A DNA stretch of 64,000 bases from Fragum whitleyi (GCA_948146395.1 OX411552.1:8628186-8692185), one strand, 5' to 3'; positions 12,310 through 24,419 are shown, counted from the stretch's first letter. A program made the numbers and translations. The notes: generated by a model not told the origin, from the letters alone.

Positions 12310-13048
12310 ATTATACCCCACACCTACGAAGTAGAGGGGGGTATATTGGTTTCACCATGTCTGTCTGTCTGTCTATCCGTCCGTCCATCCGTCCAGTCGT
12401 CCGTCCATCCGTCCGTCCATCCGTCCGTCCGTCCGTAGACCTTTTCGTTTCCGGACTCTAACTCAAGAACCAAATGACCTACAATCATGAAACTTTATAC
12501 AAATGTTTCTTATGACCCAAGGAAGTACCCTATTGTTTTTAGGTCATAAAGGTCAAAGGTCAAGGTCACAGTCAGCCTTTGTTCAATTTTCATTTCCGGA
12601 CTCTAACTCAAGAACCAAGTGGCCTGCAATCATAAAACTTTATACAAATGTTCCTTATGACCCAAGGAAGTGCCCTATTGTTTTTGGGTTACATAGGTCA
12701 AAGGTCAAGGTCACAGTCAGCCATTGTTCAATTTTCGTTTCCGGACTGTTACTGGAGAACCAAGTGACCTACAAGCATGAAACTTTATGCAAATGTTGCT
12801 TATGATCCAAGGAAGTGCCCTATTGTTTTTGGGTCATATAAGTCAAAGGTCAAGGTCACAGTCAATTTTTGTTCAATTTTCATATCTGGACTCTTAACCC
12901 AAAAACCAAGTGACCTAGAATCATGAAACTTCATGCAAATGCTACATATGACCTCAATATTAGTTACAAACACATCCTGCACTAATAGCACTTGCATTCT
13001 GACAAAGCGCTTGTGGGGGGTATTAGTCCGCTCTGCGACAGTTCTAGT
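12310..13048 (+). mobile_element. Hairpin/microsatellite/core-repeat element (pearl/Helentron type)
   Basis: The left end is a hairpin (TACCCC ... GGGGTA, about 12314-12343), followed by a TCTG/TCCG microsatellite (12359-12437). Then come three tandem core units whose CCGGA landmark falls at 12451, 12596 and 12741, a period of 145 bp, with a diverged fourth at 12886. The right end is near GCGACAGTTCTAG. Each unit holds ATGAAACTTTAT followed by AATGTT.CTTATGA. No protein is encoded. Elements of this design are abundant in bivalves and are thought to move non-autonomously. It ends only about 34 bp before exon 2 of the SAA-like gene. Confidence 0.8.
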
Positions 13049-13082
13049 TTTCTTTAATGTTCTTTTAATCTAGTAACTGCAG

Positions 13083-13236
13083 AGATCCATCAGACAGCGA
13101 TCCTGATAGCAAAGCAGACCGGGAAGCCAATGCGTTTGGTCGAAGTGGAGGTGACTGTGCAGCGAAATATCTTTGTAATGTGAAATGCGACTATGATCCC
13201 AAAACAAAAACATGCTTGAAAAGTAATTGTCCTTAA
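13083..13236 (+). CDS. SAA-like cysteine-rich secreted protein, exon 2
   Basis: This exon follows a pyrimidine-rich stretch and the acceptor CTGCAG, and completes codon 96 as arginine. It encodes residues 97-146 and a TAA stop. Residues 107-120 (ADREANAFGRSGGD) match the most conserved SAA block, AD..AN.(W/F)GRSG.D. In vertebrate SAA this is followed by a proline-rich tail; here the tail is instead cysteine-rich (C121, C127, C131, C140, C145). The spacer between the two SAA blocks is shorter than in vertebrate SAA. The protein totals 146 residues, about 126 after signal removal, with 13 cysteines; an odd count suggests one free thiol or a dimer link. An extra small exon in the 6.5-kb intron cannot be excluded, but none is needed for frame. 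Confidence 0.82.
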
Positions 13237-13901
13237 AAAGTAAAATATGCTTCAGAGCATTTCTCGTGTCATTGTCATTTACGACCAAATTTATCATGCT
13301 ACATAAACCAAGAACCAAGCTTACACCGAAGAACAGAACCATCATTATAATCTACTTATTGACTAATCAATACACTCGTTTATTACGAGATGACATGACT
13401 ATTGACATTTTCCGCAGTTTCGTTAGAAAGATATTTGTAAATTGGCGACATAAACGTCGTTACTACAAATTGAATGATTTTGTAGGCTAGATTTCCCCTG
13501 AACCTTCTTTAACTCTTCCCTTTTGTAGTCTATTTCTAATCACTATTTATTAGTCTACTTTCCAACATCGCCTCTTATTTGATGGTGAAAGAAACAACAT
13601 GATTACACAGGTGTGCTTACTCCTCTTTGGGCTCAGGACTAAACGTATCCTCCTTGCTTAATTTAGTTTTACGTACTAAAAAGGACAAGTATTTTGCACT
13701 TTGTTGGTGAAACGTTCGAAAAAAAGTTTTCAATGGCAGCCATTTTATTGACCGTTACACCACAACAGTTCCTTCCAGCCTTGACGACCGAAGTTTCAAC
13801 ATTTTGGCTTGTTTGGTGTTTTTAATTTGGTTAATGACCGCTTAAGACAATCTTTCAGTCATATCGCGATGTTATGGGAACCCACTCTCACCACTGTCCT
13901 G
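13237..13901. other. Gene-free stretch
   Basis: This holds the 3' untranslated and downstream region of the SAA-like gene. No clear AATAAA was found close to the stop. No repeats were recognised before the microsatellite. Confidence 0.35.
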
Positions 13902-13902
13902 C

Positions 13903-13963
<61 letters not shown>

Positions 13964-13974
13964 TAGATATAGAT

Positions 13975-14071
<97 letters not shown>

Positions 14072-14072
14072 A

Positions 14073-14143
<71 letters not shown>

Positions 14144-14154
14144 TAGATAGATAG
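13902..14154. repeat. Compound tetranucleotide microsatellite (GATA)n(GACA)n
   Basis: Uninterrupted GATA repeats, a short ATATAG variant near 13960-13980, more GATA, a long GACA tract (about 14072-14142) and final GATA units. It abuts the 3' end of the minus-strand LINE, where it reads as a TCTA/GTCT tail. Confidence 0.97.
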
Positions 14155-16620
14155 AATTTACTCAACAAAAATAATAGTACAAGAAATGATGATGGTAAAT
14201 GAATAAAATCGAAAGTAATTACTTAGAACTATAAAAATAAATAAAGATTACGAATAGGTAATTTTTGCACTATAAATTTTAAGCTTTAATTCTTTTACTA
14301 GGGCATGTTTTCATTTTCCATGGATAGCACAAAAAATAAAATGATAGTTTCCTTGTTTCCGCTGTGTTCCAGAGACGAAAAAGACATGCGCTAGCAAGGC
14401 AAACATAGGGTTTACTTCCATCAGAACAGCAAATAATCACATGGTACAAATATCACAGACAAAGTGTTATTAACATAATACCACAGAGTTATTTAAGAAG
14501 GATCAAGATAATGTTCTTAACCATTTGTTTAACAATGTTTGGATTGGACTACAACTTAATATGTAATGTTAAATGATTCCACAGTGAGCAACCATTATAG
14601 GAGAACGACTTTATACCAAAGCCCTTTACCTTTGGATTACTAAAACAAGACTCGGAACTAAACCTTGTAAAATGACTGTGGCAGGTATCTGCTAAAACAA
14701 ACTGTTTTTCCAAGTAGGAAGGAGATATTCCTTTAAAGATTTTAGAAACATGGCATAATATGATTTGATTAACCTTTTTCTCTACTGGTAACCAATGCAG
14801 CTCAGCAAAATGATCCGAGGTTATCTGTTGGCGACTATCTAAATTGAGAACAAACCTGGTTATTCTATTTGGGTCACCTAGAGCCTTTGTTTAAGTTTCT
14901 CAGAGATACTGTAATACCAAACGGAACAGGCATAATCAAAATGACATTGCAAAAGAGACATTACAAGAAGTTTTTTTAGAATGAAAAGATAGAAATTTAC
15001 TTTTTCTATACAAAAATTTAAGCCGGGCATTTACCTTAGTGGTAATGTTAGATACCATAGATTCAAAGCTCAATGATTGGTCTAATAAAATACCTAGATA
15101 TTTCACTGACTCTGTCGCATGGCGATGAACACCTTTACAAAATATATCAAGATTTGAATTCTTATTTAACCTTGGTTTAGAGCCAACAAGATTGTCTCGG
15201 TTTTACCAAGATGAAGGGACAGTTTATTATCAATTAACCAGGTTTGCAAGTCTTTTGTCAAGAGACGCTCAATTTCAAATTTACATTTGCTTGCAACTAA
15301 AATGTCTGCTTACAAAATAATTTTATTTTCAACATTTCTAGACATGTCATCAACATATAAAAGGAATGGTAAAGGCCCCAGGATAGAACCTTGGGGCACA
15401 CCACAATTAACTATTGATGACGACGACAGGCTTCGGCTGATATAAATGTACTGAACACGACCAATTAAACCAAATGATATTATCAGGGCTGAAATCTACA
15501 AATTCTAATTCAGATGATAAGATATCATGATCAACAGTGTCGAAAGCTTTCTGTAGATCAAACAAAGCCATCCCTACGTAAAAAACTTAATCTAAATTAA
15601 ATCTAATAAAATCGGTTGGATGCAGCAAGCAATTTTCTGTCGAAAACGTTTTTCTGAATCCAGACTGGAATTGATGAAATATGTACTTATCATTTAGGTA
15701 GCCTTCAATTTGATCATCAACTATCCTTTCTAATATCTTCGATACTATACTAAGTATAGAAACTGGTCTGTAATTTGAAACATCTGGTTTGTCTTTCTTT
15801 TCATAAAATGGTACGACTCGTGCACTTTTGAGGTATTCTGGAACGACACCCTGAATAAGCGACACATTAAAAACATGACAATGAGGACTGGCAATAACTG
15901 GGTCTCCTTCCTTTAAGAAATGAGAAGGGATATTATCTAGTCCAGTGGCTTTACTACTAGATAAATTAATCAAATGCTTAAAGACACTGAAATCGTTATC
16001 CAATGCGAAAGAATAGCTATCTTGCATAACGCCTTTGTCCTTGTAAAATTTCGCTAACACATATTTGCCATAGTGATCCAAAGCAGTAGGTAGTTTGGTT
16101 ACCAGCACCGAAGCTACTATCGTGAAAAAGTGGTTAAAATGGTTTGCATCATCAACATCTTATTAAAAATAATATAATTTTCAATTTTTAAACCAATATT
16201 GCAACTTGTTTTGTTGCTTTTCTTGGAAGGTAACCCAAGTTCTTTCATGGCTTTCCATAAGGATATTGGGTGCCTTTGTTTATCAATTAAAATATTCTTA
16301 TAGTATGATCTTTTAAGAAGTATTGTAAGATTATTTGTAAGATTCCTTATGTCTTTAAAATTGTTAAATTTGTCTTCATTTTTGTTTTTTTTTTTATGAA
16401 AATTTTAAATGCTTTGTCTCTGGATTTGATGCTATCTGGAATTTCAAATATTACCAAGGGTGCAGTTCTTTGTTTTACTCTTATATCTCTCAAAGGATCA
16501 ATGTTATTTATGACATCCAAAAATAAAGTTTTGAAGTTGTTCCAAGCTTCATCTTTGTCAATACTTAGAAAAACAGGGGACCAGTCGATATTCATTAAAC
16601 TTTGCAAAATTTAATGAGTT
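14155..16620 (-). mobile_element. Decayed CR1/jockey-type LINE
   Basis: On the minus strand, fragments in several frames give a non-LTR reverse transcriptase. About 16108-15587 covers the fingers and palm start (SSSKATGLDNIP, then DVSNYRPVSILSIVSKILER and FQSGFRK). Further downstream are the DLQKAFDTVDHDIL region and a C-terminal tail with LHWLPVE at about 14820-14800. The region 16607-16347 matches the linker between endonuclease and RT. Stops and frameshifts are numerous and the endonuclease is missing, so it is 5'-truncated and dead. The 3' end runs into the tetranucleotide microsatellite. Confidence 0.8.
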
Positions 16621-16797
16621 ATAATGTTTTAATTAACATAACATATAATTTATTGGTGATTATTTATTCATGAATCTTTTTCATTCTTTTCAAATGTTTT
16701 CCTTGGAGAATTCAAATGTTACAGCTTTTTCCATAGTAAATAAGTTCAGTAAAAGGACGTGAAAAAGAGGATATTGAATGAGTGGTCATGGAATACT

Positions 16798-16892
16798 GAA
16801 TTTATTAAACGAGTCATCTATAAACAGATAAAAACGAGACTGTGTCGGGTCTTTATCTGTTTTTAGATGACGAGGTTAATAAATTTTCTATT
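16798..16892. repeat. Palindromic MITE-like sequence
   Basis: The arms TTTATTAAACGAGTCATCTA and its imperfect complement, together with AAACAGATAAA / TTTATCTGTTT, form a hairpin with a short loop at about 16832-16848. No other copies were found in the window. Confidence 0.55.
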
Positions 16893-17424
16893 TTATGAGC
16901 ACAAATTTTATATTCTACTTATAATATGACGCGAATTTTTGCGAAAAACCGTCAAAATTCTTGAAATTCAACATTTCAATTTTCCGCGAAACTTTATTAA
17001 AATCCTATATAATTTCAAAATTAATTTGCTGTTTCTGAAAACATCTCCACTTAAATCATGCACAATCGTTCAAATTTTTGTTGTCGGCTTTATTGTATAC
17101 GAAAACTTTGCAGTAAGAATAGTTACAGTTTCGTTGGTAAGTATTTTTTGATAACAACATATATTCTTATGGATAAAAAATAGTTTTACATCTCTACAGC
17201 TGGTGAAAGTTTTTACTTATAACGCATGATACTATTTTATGAAAAAATGAGATATTTGCAAAAATGCAACAGTAAAACAGATATAAATATCAACTTTTCA
17301 ATGATGTATAAGGTAAACTAATATGCAGAAATGCAAGAATATATTGTTTATTTTAAACACGCGGTTGGGCTAAAATCCAAAACATTTACCTAAAAAATTT
17401 TATGAAAAATCAATATTGTTTAAT

Positions 17425-17530
17425 TTTAATGTATTATTAGCAAGCAAAAAGACTAGTCTTGTAAGATCTCTTGCGCTGTTTATTTATTATGCCTTTCAGA
17501 AGAGATTAGAAGAAGCCTTACAAAATTATT
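17425..17530 (+). mobile_element. LINE C-terminus fragment
   Basis: The encoded stretch SLVRSLALFIYYAFQKRLEE aligns with the extreme C-terminus of the LINE protein at 51365-53068 (TTIRNLAMFIFYALEKR). It is a short, isolated, plus-strand relic. The remainder of 16893-18459 shows nothing recognised. Confidence 0.55.
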
Positions 17531-18459
17531 CTTTGATACCTGGAATTGTATATTCCAAAGCACTTATATCTCAAGGGGCATTAGTTACCGTAGAAAGTGT
17601 ATTTTCTTTGAAGATTGTGAATTCGTTATTTTTTAACTAAAATACCGTAGTATTTTGATGCTAACCCTACTGATTATATATTTTGTTTCATGCAAATTGT
17701 CAATTTCAGAGAAATTTCAGCCAGTTCGCTCCAAGTTTTTGTAGTGAAAGCAGACTGTGTAGACAGAGATCAGACTACACGTCAGTGCAGACTGATCTTA
17801 GTTTCTACTGACTGCCAAACCTTTCTGTAAAGCATAAAGAGGTTGTGAGCAGCATGATAGGGTTGAAATATTCTAAAAATCTTATATGTCTTCATATTCC
17901 ATATTTCAGGTTCGGAAGGCTGTAAAATATGTCTTTGATTACCTCATCGATTATCTGTTTTGTACAATTGGTAAATGTATTGGGTATATGGGCCGTTGGC
18001 CTTCATTCATTTCAAATAAACTATGAAACTATGACGTTACGTGTATGTATCTCGTTACAAATTTTAACTATTTTACGTAAAAAAACAAAGGTTAATCTTA
18101 TGATCCCTTTTACCGCCTCAGCTGCGCATCAACATTATCAAACGTCACTTTCGGCCTAGAACAAAAAATAATGGGTCTCTGATGTTGTAGTAAGAAACTA
18201 TTCTATAGGATAACTGCAATTAATAACATGGTAAAATTTTCAATGCGAATTATTTTGGAATGATTTCGGAATGCCATTGAATGAATGACAGGTGCGAGTT
18301 TTGACAAAAAGAGGAGGCGATTAATTTTCTTTGATTTCGTCCAATTGGTTATAATTTAATATCTCCCTATACAAAATCAACCTATTGTGCTTTTTGTGTC
18401 TTTTTAGGCTTATCCGACGCTTTGAAATTCACGTCCGACAATAAAAAAAGTGCATATTT

Positions 18460-19311
18460 AACTTCACTGGTCGAAGGCCAGTGAGCTATTGCCACGGCGA
18501 TGTGTCCGTCGTGCGTGCGTGCGTCGTGCGTGCGTCTGCTCGTAACGTTTTTCTTTGAACATCTTCTTCTCCTCAACCTAAGAGTAGACTTCAATGAAAT
18601 TTGGTGTGTATGTTCCTTGGGTGACCCTTGACCTAAATTGTTAAAAAAATATTAATTGACCTCTTGATGTGGGCGTGGCAGTGTGGGGCTTATTTTTACT
18701 CAATTTTCACTTCAAAATCTTAAAAAATCTTCTCCTCCCAAACCATAAGTCTGATTTCAGTGGAACTTTGCGTGGGTGTTCCTTGTGTGACATTTTACCT
18801 CAATTTGCAAAGAAATGTTGAATGACCCACAAATAAAGGCGTGGAACGGTGGGGCTTAGTTTCACTTGTAAACCTTAAAAATCTTCACCTACTTAACCAT
18901 AGGGTCGATTTCAATTGAACTTGGCTGGATTTTTCCTAGGGTGATCCTTTATCTAAATTTTGTGAAGGAATTAGGATTGACCCCCAAAACGTGGAAATTG
19001 CAGGGCGGACCTTATTTTCACTGTAACATCTTTAAACATCTTCAGCTCATTTCAATGATAGTTTGCATAAATATTCCTAAGGTGCACCTTCACTGAAATT
19101 GGTCACTAATTTGTGTTTGGCCCATGAATGTGGGTTGGCCAGGCCGAGGCCAATTTTCACTTTGAAATCTAAAAAAAAAAAACCCGTTCCCATACCAATC
19201 AGTTGGACCTATTTCAATGAGTCTTTGAAGGAAGGTTGCACAAATGACCAAAGTTTACTTAAACTATTCCTGAAAATATGTTTGGATTGATCTACTTATT
19301 GCAACCACCTT
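18460..19311 (+). mobile_element. Hairpin/microsatellite/core-repeat element, second family
   Basis: It opens with a hairpin (CACTGGTCGAAGGCCAGTG, 18467-18485), then a GTCGTGCGTGC microsatellite (18508-18537), then about five diverged tandem units of roughly 150-165 bp starting near 18563, 18729, 18881, 19036 and 19181. Units contain CTTCAATGAAATTTGGT with ATGTTCCTTGGGTGACC, related to the core motif of the 12310 and 42930 elements. The far terminus seen in complete relatives is absent. Copy B of the duplicated block begins (at the latest) within it, at 19112. Confidence 0.75.
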
Positions 19312-19450
19312 TATGCTGGTAATATGATAGGTAAAGGGTAAGCAGGTTAATTGTGATTGAGTATTTTGTGCAATGTGGGCCAGACCCAGTAAATAATTAC
19401 ATAATAGTTTCAAAGATACTTCAAAGTGTTCTTTTCAGTCAAAGTAAGAT

Positions 19451-19579
19451 TTGAACAAAATTTTCGATAATGGATTACCTCCCATTTAATTCACTCAAAA
19501 CTCGCTCCTCACACTCATTCAATTTCATTCCAAATTCATTCCAAAATCATTCACATTGTTCACGATGTTGTTAACTGTA
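19451..19579. mobile_element. MITE family A fragment (copy B)
   Basis: Identical to 340-468; the right part of the MITE only. Confidence 0.6.
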
Positions 19580-20013
19580 CATGATAGGCATTTACTAATT
19601 AAGAATAGATGCTAAACGCTGTTATCTCCAAAATTCACATCAGTCGTGTGAAATTCGCGTTTATTCTATTCGAATATTGTAAAAATCCTGACAGAGTGTA
19701 AACAACCAAACATCGCCTGCGTCATGATTGTGCACATTACGTCATTTAACTTTCGTTATCGATTTAATATTCGCCCGATTGAGATATGAGGTTGGAGTTC
19801 AGTTTCACTAAAATAGATACCCATATTTCCGAAAAAAAAAAAGAAAACTGTTTTGAATAATAGTTCACTCCGTTTTAGATCTTACCATCGTAAATGAGAT
19901 CTGTATGGTCCTGTGACCAAGTAATAGAATACAGATAACATTCGATTAAGTAGGCTAATATCAACAAGTCTATCAAAAACACCTTTATCAAGAAATAAAA
20001 AAAGGCTAATAAT

Positions 20014-20480
20014 TTAATTTAAACAAACATTTTTCTTTCCAAGCAATATAAGTCTGAACGCTGCGCCTATAGTGGTGTTTTCATACCGCATCGAATGCAT
20101 ATTCAAAACATGCCTTCGTAAGAATACGCGAACATAAACGTGGAGTGCATAATTTTCCGACCAATCAGAATTCCAGTCCAGAGCTTTAAAAAGATCTTGA
20201 TATTTTGGTTTTATCCCAGTAAAAGGAAGTATATTTATCAAATGCGGGTATATTTTTGAAAGTTTGAAAGGAACATGAATGGAATTATAAACCCATTCCC
20301 CATTATATCTTGAATAACTATTGTAATAATGCTTCAAAAACGACGCGTTTGGTTTTGATATTATGAACTGATTGCCAAGTTTTTCATCATCCTCAAGGCT
20401 CATCGTGAAGTCAAATTTCCGAAATACATCTATAGGTCTTACTAGAAGCTCATCCCAGTCTAAGTAGATACCGCCATATT
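20014..20480 (-). CDS. DXD glycosyltransferase, exon 3 (catalytic C-terminal part)
   Basis: The exon begins after the acceptor TTTTTTCAG and joins exon 2 in phase 1, so the junction reads ...RIKALQ-EYGGIYLDWDE. GGIYLDWD carries the D-W-D metal/nucleotide-sugar motif (20452-20460), the hallmark of the sugar-binding DXD (Gly_transf_sug, GT32/alpha-1,4-glycosyltransferase-like) families. The exon codes for about 155 residues and ends with a natural stop after KKNVCLN. N-glycosylation sequons NAS and NTT are present. The upstream intron contains an antisense retrotransposon. The sugar donor and acceptor cannot be told from sequence. Animal relatives act in the Golgi lumen on glycolipids or glycoproteins. 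Confidence 0.88.
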
Positions 20481-20893
20481 CTGAAAAAATAACCATAAGA
20501 AAAATCATTGTTTGATTGAATTATCTATCATTGAATAGACTTAAACAGCAAAGCTATATTTTTTCACGATATGTTCAACAAATCAAAGAGAAAAAAATCT
20601 TTTGTTGTTCACAATTGGAAGATTTATCTATCTAGCAGGAAAAACAAATAATTATCATATTTCTAAAAATAGAAAAAAATACAAATGCAAGTCATTTTGT
20701 ACCTCATTACTTGGAAAAGTCATGTGCGTTTTTTTTTATTTATTTTGATCCGCAGATAACGCCAAACACGGCAAAATGTTCAAATTTTTTTAAGAAATTA
20801 ATTTCATATTTCAAGTTTGATAAATCTAGAGTGTACTTTCACTATTATTTATTGAAATCTTACATTCTTATTTGAAAACAGCAACAAGCTACC

Positions 20894-22206
20894 ATGTCTT
20901 TTGATTTAGAAAAATTTACGAAAGAACCTTCCGTGGAGCTATTGAATTTGGGTAAAAAGCCTGATTTGCTCAATCTTGCCAAACATTATGAATTAAAAGA
21001 AGTCAAGTCCTCATTGCGAAAGCATGAAAATAAGAATATTTTGATTCAATATTTTGTTGATGAGGACATTTTTGATGAAAAGGCTCTATCTCTCATTGTT
21101 GATGTTCCATCAGTTGCAAGCTCAAGAGAGCTTGAACTGTTAAAACTTCAACAAAGGGAGAGGAAATTGGAAATTGAAAGAGAAAGAGCACAATAAGAAA
21201 TTGAAGAGAAGGAAAGAGAAAGGCAATTTCAAAGGGAAAAGGAAAAAATTGAAAGAGAAAGAGCACAAAGAGAAATTGAAGAAAAAGAAAGAGAAAGGCA
21301 ATTTCAAAGAGAAGAAAGAGAATGAGAAGAAGAGAGAGCAGAGAGAGAGCGAGAAAAAGAACGAGAATTTCAATTACGATTAAAAGAATTAGAAATTCAA
21401 GATAGAGCAAATCAGTCCAGATATATGTATAATGACCATTTTGATGTAACAAAACATTTTAGGCTTGTTCCTCAATTACAAGAAAATGAAGTTGATACAT
21501 AATTTGAACATTTTGAAAAAGTTGCAAATAACTTGAATAGGCCAAAGGAGCACTGGACCTTACTTCTTCAAAGTGTCTTAGTAGGAAAAGCTCGCAATAT
21601 TTATTCGCAACTTAGAACAGAACAAAGCAATGATTATGATACTGTAAAAGAACTCATTCTCAAAGGTAATGAGCTGGTTCCAGAAGCATACAGACAACAA
21701 TTTAGAAGTTGTAGAAAAGAATCTGGCCAGACTCACGTTGAATTTGAAAGAAACGAAGAAAAATTATTTGACAGGTGGTGCTATTCTAAGAAAATAGATC
21801 AAAATTATGATAATCCTAGACAACTTATATTAATTGAACAATTCAAAAAATTGCATTATATCTGACATTAAGTCACATTTAGATGAAAAAAATGTTGAAA
21901 CTATACATGAAGTAGCTCGTTTAGCTGATGATTACTACCTTACACACAAAAATTCTTTCGTTAATAAAGCAAATCCTGCTTCCTCACATCCCCAAAATAA
22001 ACCTATGTCTGGTGATTCATCTAGCATCTCTAGTCAATTGAATTCACCTAAACCAAAGTCTACTGGTGAAACCAATGTTCAAAATCCCTTATCCCGAGTA
22101 CATTGTACCTTTTGTAAAAAACCAGGTCACCTTTTTTCAGAATGTTTTAGATTAAAAAGGAAGAAGGAATTGAGTGCAGCCAAACCTACAGGGCTCACCA
22201 GCCTTT
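20894..22206 (+). pseudogene. gag: Retrotransposon gag, broken
   Basis: It starts at ACCATG. The first 100 codons form a small helical domain, then a highly charged coiled-coil tract with near-tandem repeats of EKERERQFQRE (21195-21370). A capsid-like region follows (VGKARNIYSQL at about 21585), and the frame ends in a zinc knuckle C-X2-C-X4-H-X4-C (22104-22145). In-frame stops lie at about 21194, 21323, 21500 and 22206, and there is a frameshift near 21860. All defects are shared with copy A. Confidence 0.85.
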
Positions 22207-22274
22207 AGTCTAAATCACAGCCTTCTTTTGAGTTAAATTCAATTGTTAAGGCAGAACCAAATTCTGATTCCTTT

Positions 22275-22988
22275 ATGGAGATTTTTGAACCATTCATGTT
22301 GGATGGTTTTGTATCACTTTCAGGTGATATGCGCCCACTTGCCCCTATTAAAATTTTAAGAGACACAGGAGCTTCTCAATCTCTTATTTTAGCAGATGTT
22401 CTGCCTTTTTCGGAGAAGACTTCGTCTGGTACTAGTGTCCTTATCCAGGGTGTAGAGTGTGGTGTTATTAATGTTCCTCTTCATAAGGTTAATTTGTCCT
22501 CAGATTTGGTTATTGGTTCTGTGGTTGTTGGTGTTAAACATTCTTTACCATTTAAAGGTGTACACTTATTGCTAGGCAATGACTTAGCTGGAGATAAGGT
22601 GGTTGTTAATCCTCTTGTAACTGACACACCTAATGTAGGTCAAACAGATGATCCTATTTTGCAGGAAATACCTGATTTGTACCCTTCATGTGCAGTAACT
22701 CGGGGTATGGCAAAAAAAGCTTCCTTTAAAAATTCAAATGTTATTGACTTAACTGATACTTTTGTTGGTCAATATTTCAATGACGAGATTAAAAAGTCTT
22801 TTAATCTTAGTCTGCCTGATTCTCAGACAGACTCGTCAAAATTGTGTCAGTCATCTCCAAGGTCAAATGACCAAGGTCATGAAATGCATTCAAAGGCACG
22901 GCTAATCCAGGAACAGCAAAATGATCCTGAAATTTTAATGTTAATTGATAGGGCATTACCCGAAAAAGAATGTCACAGAATCATGTGA
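22275..22988 (+). pseudogene. Retrotransposon aspartic protease and integrase N-terminal stub
   Basis: The active-site motif DTGA (codons 30-33, about 22362) follows hydrophobic residues (IKILRDTGASQSLIL). The flap region and a late LLLGNDLAGD, the usual (I/L)LG motif, follow. From about codon 200 the sequence KARLIQEQQNDPEI...ALPEKE resembles the linker that begins integrase in related elements. The frame then stops at 22986, where the bulk of integrase has been lost. Confidence 0.82.
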
Positions 22989-23370
22989 GGTTGCTGGGTC
23001 AAATCTTAAATCATCTCAGAGCAAAATGAAAGCAAGATATGACAAGCATAGTGTTGAAAGGAAATTTGAACCAGGTGATAAAGTCCTTGCTCTTTTGCCA
23101 ATACCTGGCTGACCCTTACAGGCATGATATTATGGCCCATATACTATTGATAAGAAAACAAGTGATTTGAATAATATTATCAATACTCCTGGAAGGCGTA
23201 AAAATAAACAAATGTGTCATGTGAACATGTTAAAAAGGTATTTTGAGAGAGATAGCTCTATTTCAAAACCAATTACAGTTGTAAACACTGTCCCACAAGA
23301 ATCAAATGTGATTGAATCAGAAGTTAATTCAGACTTTAGTGAAAAATCTGTTCCTGGTCCACCTTAACTC
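22965..23370 (+). pseudogene. Integrase C-terminal remnant, located before RT
   Basis: In a new frame the sequence reads KMKARYDKHSVERKFEPGDK, then VLALLPIPG, a GPYTI block and CHVNMLKRYFER. These are the typical end of a gypsy integrase: the basic helix, the GPY/F-type module and the closing HVN-LK-Y. The HHCC finger and the catalytic D,D35E core are absent, so an internal deletion joins 'ALPEKE' to this tail at about 22970. Two stops (23110 and about 23123) interrupt it. Confidence 0.82.
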
Positions 23371-23379
23371 GAGAACTCT

Positions 23380-24320
23380 GAAATACTAAAGAATCTTGAC
23401 GACAAACTTTCACATTTAGAGCCATCTCAACGAGAAGAGCTGAAACAGTTGATTAATGAATATAACCATTTGTTTCCTGACATCCCCACAAGAACTGATA
23501 AAATATATCATAATGTCTTAGTGGAACATTCTCAACCAATAAAATAACATCCTTATAGAATGAATCCAGTGAAACAAAAAGCCCTTCAAGATGAAGTGAA
23601 TTACTTATTGGAGAATGATTTTATTGAACCCAGCCAAAGTAATTACAGTTCGCCATGTATATTAGTTCCAAAGCCAAATGGAACATACAGAGCGTGTACT
23701 GACTATCGAAAAGTGAACTCAGTGACAAAAAACTGACTCTTTTCCAATACCAAGAATTGATGACTGTATTGACAAAGTCGGTAATTCCAAATATGTCACC
23801 AAATATGACCTTCTCAAAGGATTCTGGCAAGTTCTGCTCACTGACACAGCTAAAGAAGTATCAGCATTTGATACTCCAACTGTTCTGTACCAGTACAAAG
23901 TTATGCCATTTGGGATGAAAAATTCTCCTGCGACGTTTCAGCGGCTTGTAAATATGGTTATAGCTGGCTTAGATGGCTGTGACGCATACATCGATGATAT
24001 CATCATCTATACAGACACATGGAGTGACCACCTTCAAAGAATCAAAAAATTCTTCGACCGTCTCAGTGATGCAAAATTGACTATTAATCTTGGAAAAACA
24101 GAATTTTGTCATGCTACTGTTACTTTCTTAGGACATCTTGTGGGACAGGGTCAAGTTAAACCTTTAGAATCTAAGGTCAATGCTATCTCTGAGTTTCCTG
24201 TGCCTGCTACTAAAAAACAACTGATGCGATTTCTTGGTATGGCTGGCTACTATAGAAAGTTGTGTAAGAATTTTTCTATGATAGCTGAACCTTTAACAAA
24301 CTTCTTAAAGAAAAACTTTA
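23380..24320 (+). pseudogene. Gypsy-type reverse transcriptase, frameshifted
   Basis: Motifs in order: HPYRMNP, SSPCILVPKPNGTYRACTDY, PRIDDCIDKVG, YDLLKGFWQ, MPFGMKNSPATFQ, the catalytic YIDD (23987-23998), FLGHLV and LMRFLGMAGYYRKL. One stop is at 23545 and a one-base slip lies near 23730. The block is closest in type to Ty3/gypsy RT despite the copia-like domain order. Confidence 0.88.
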
Positions 24321-24419
24321 AGTTAAAATGGAATGATAACTGTCAAGTTGCCTTTGATCGCTTGAAAGCCATACTAAAAAGCACACCAGTTCTTTTAGCA
24401 CCTGATTTTGACAATGTTT

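Noticed and set aside
12150..12461. Arginine/serine/proline repeat protein frame
   Set aside because: Encoded by the TCCG microsatellite of a mobile element.
13902..14154. Possible CRISPR-like array
   Set aside because: Simple tetranucleotide repeats without spacers, in a eukaryotic genome.
13872..14168. 98-codon minus-strand frame rich in SVCL and SIYL repeats
   Set aside because: It is purely a translation of the GATA/GACA microsatellite.
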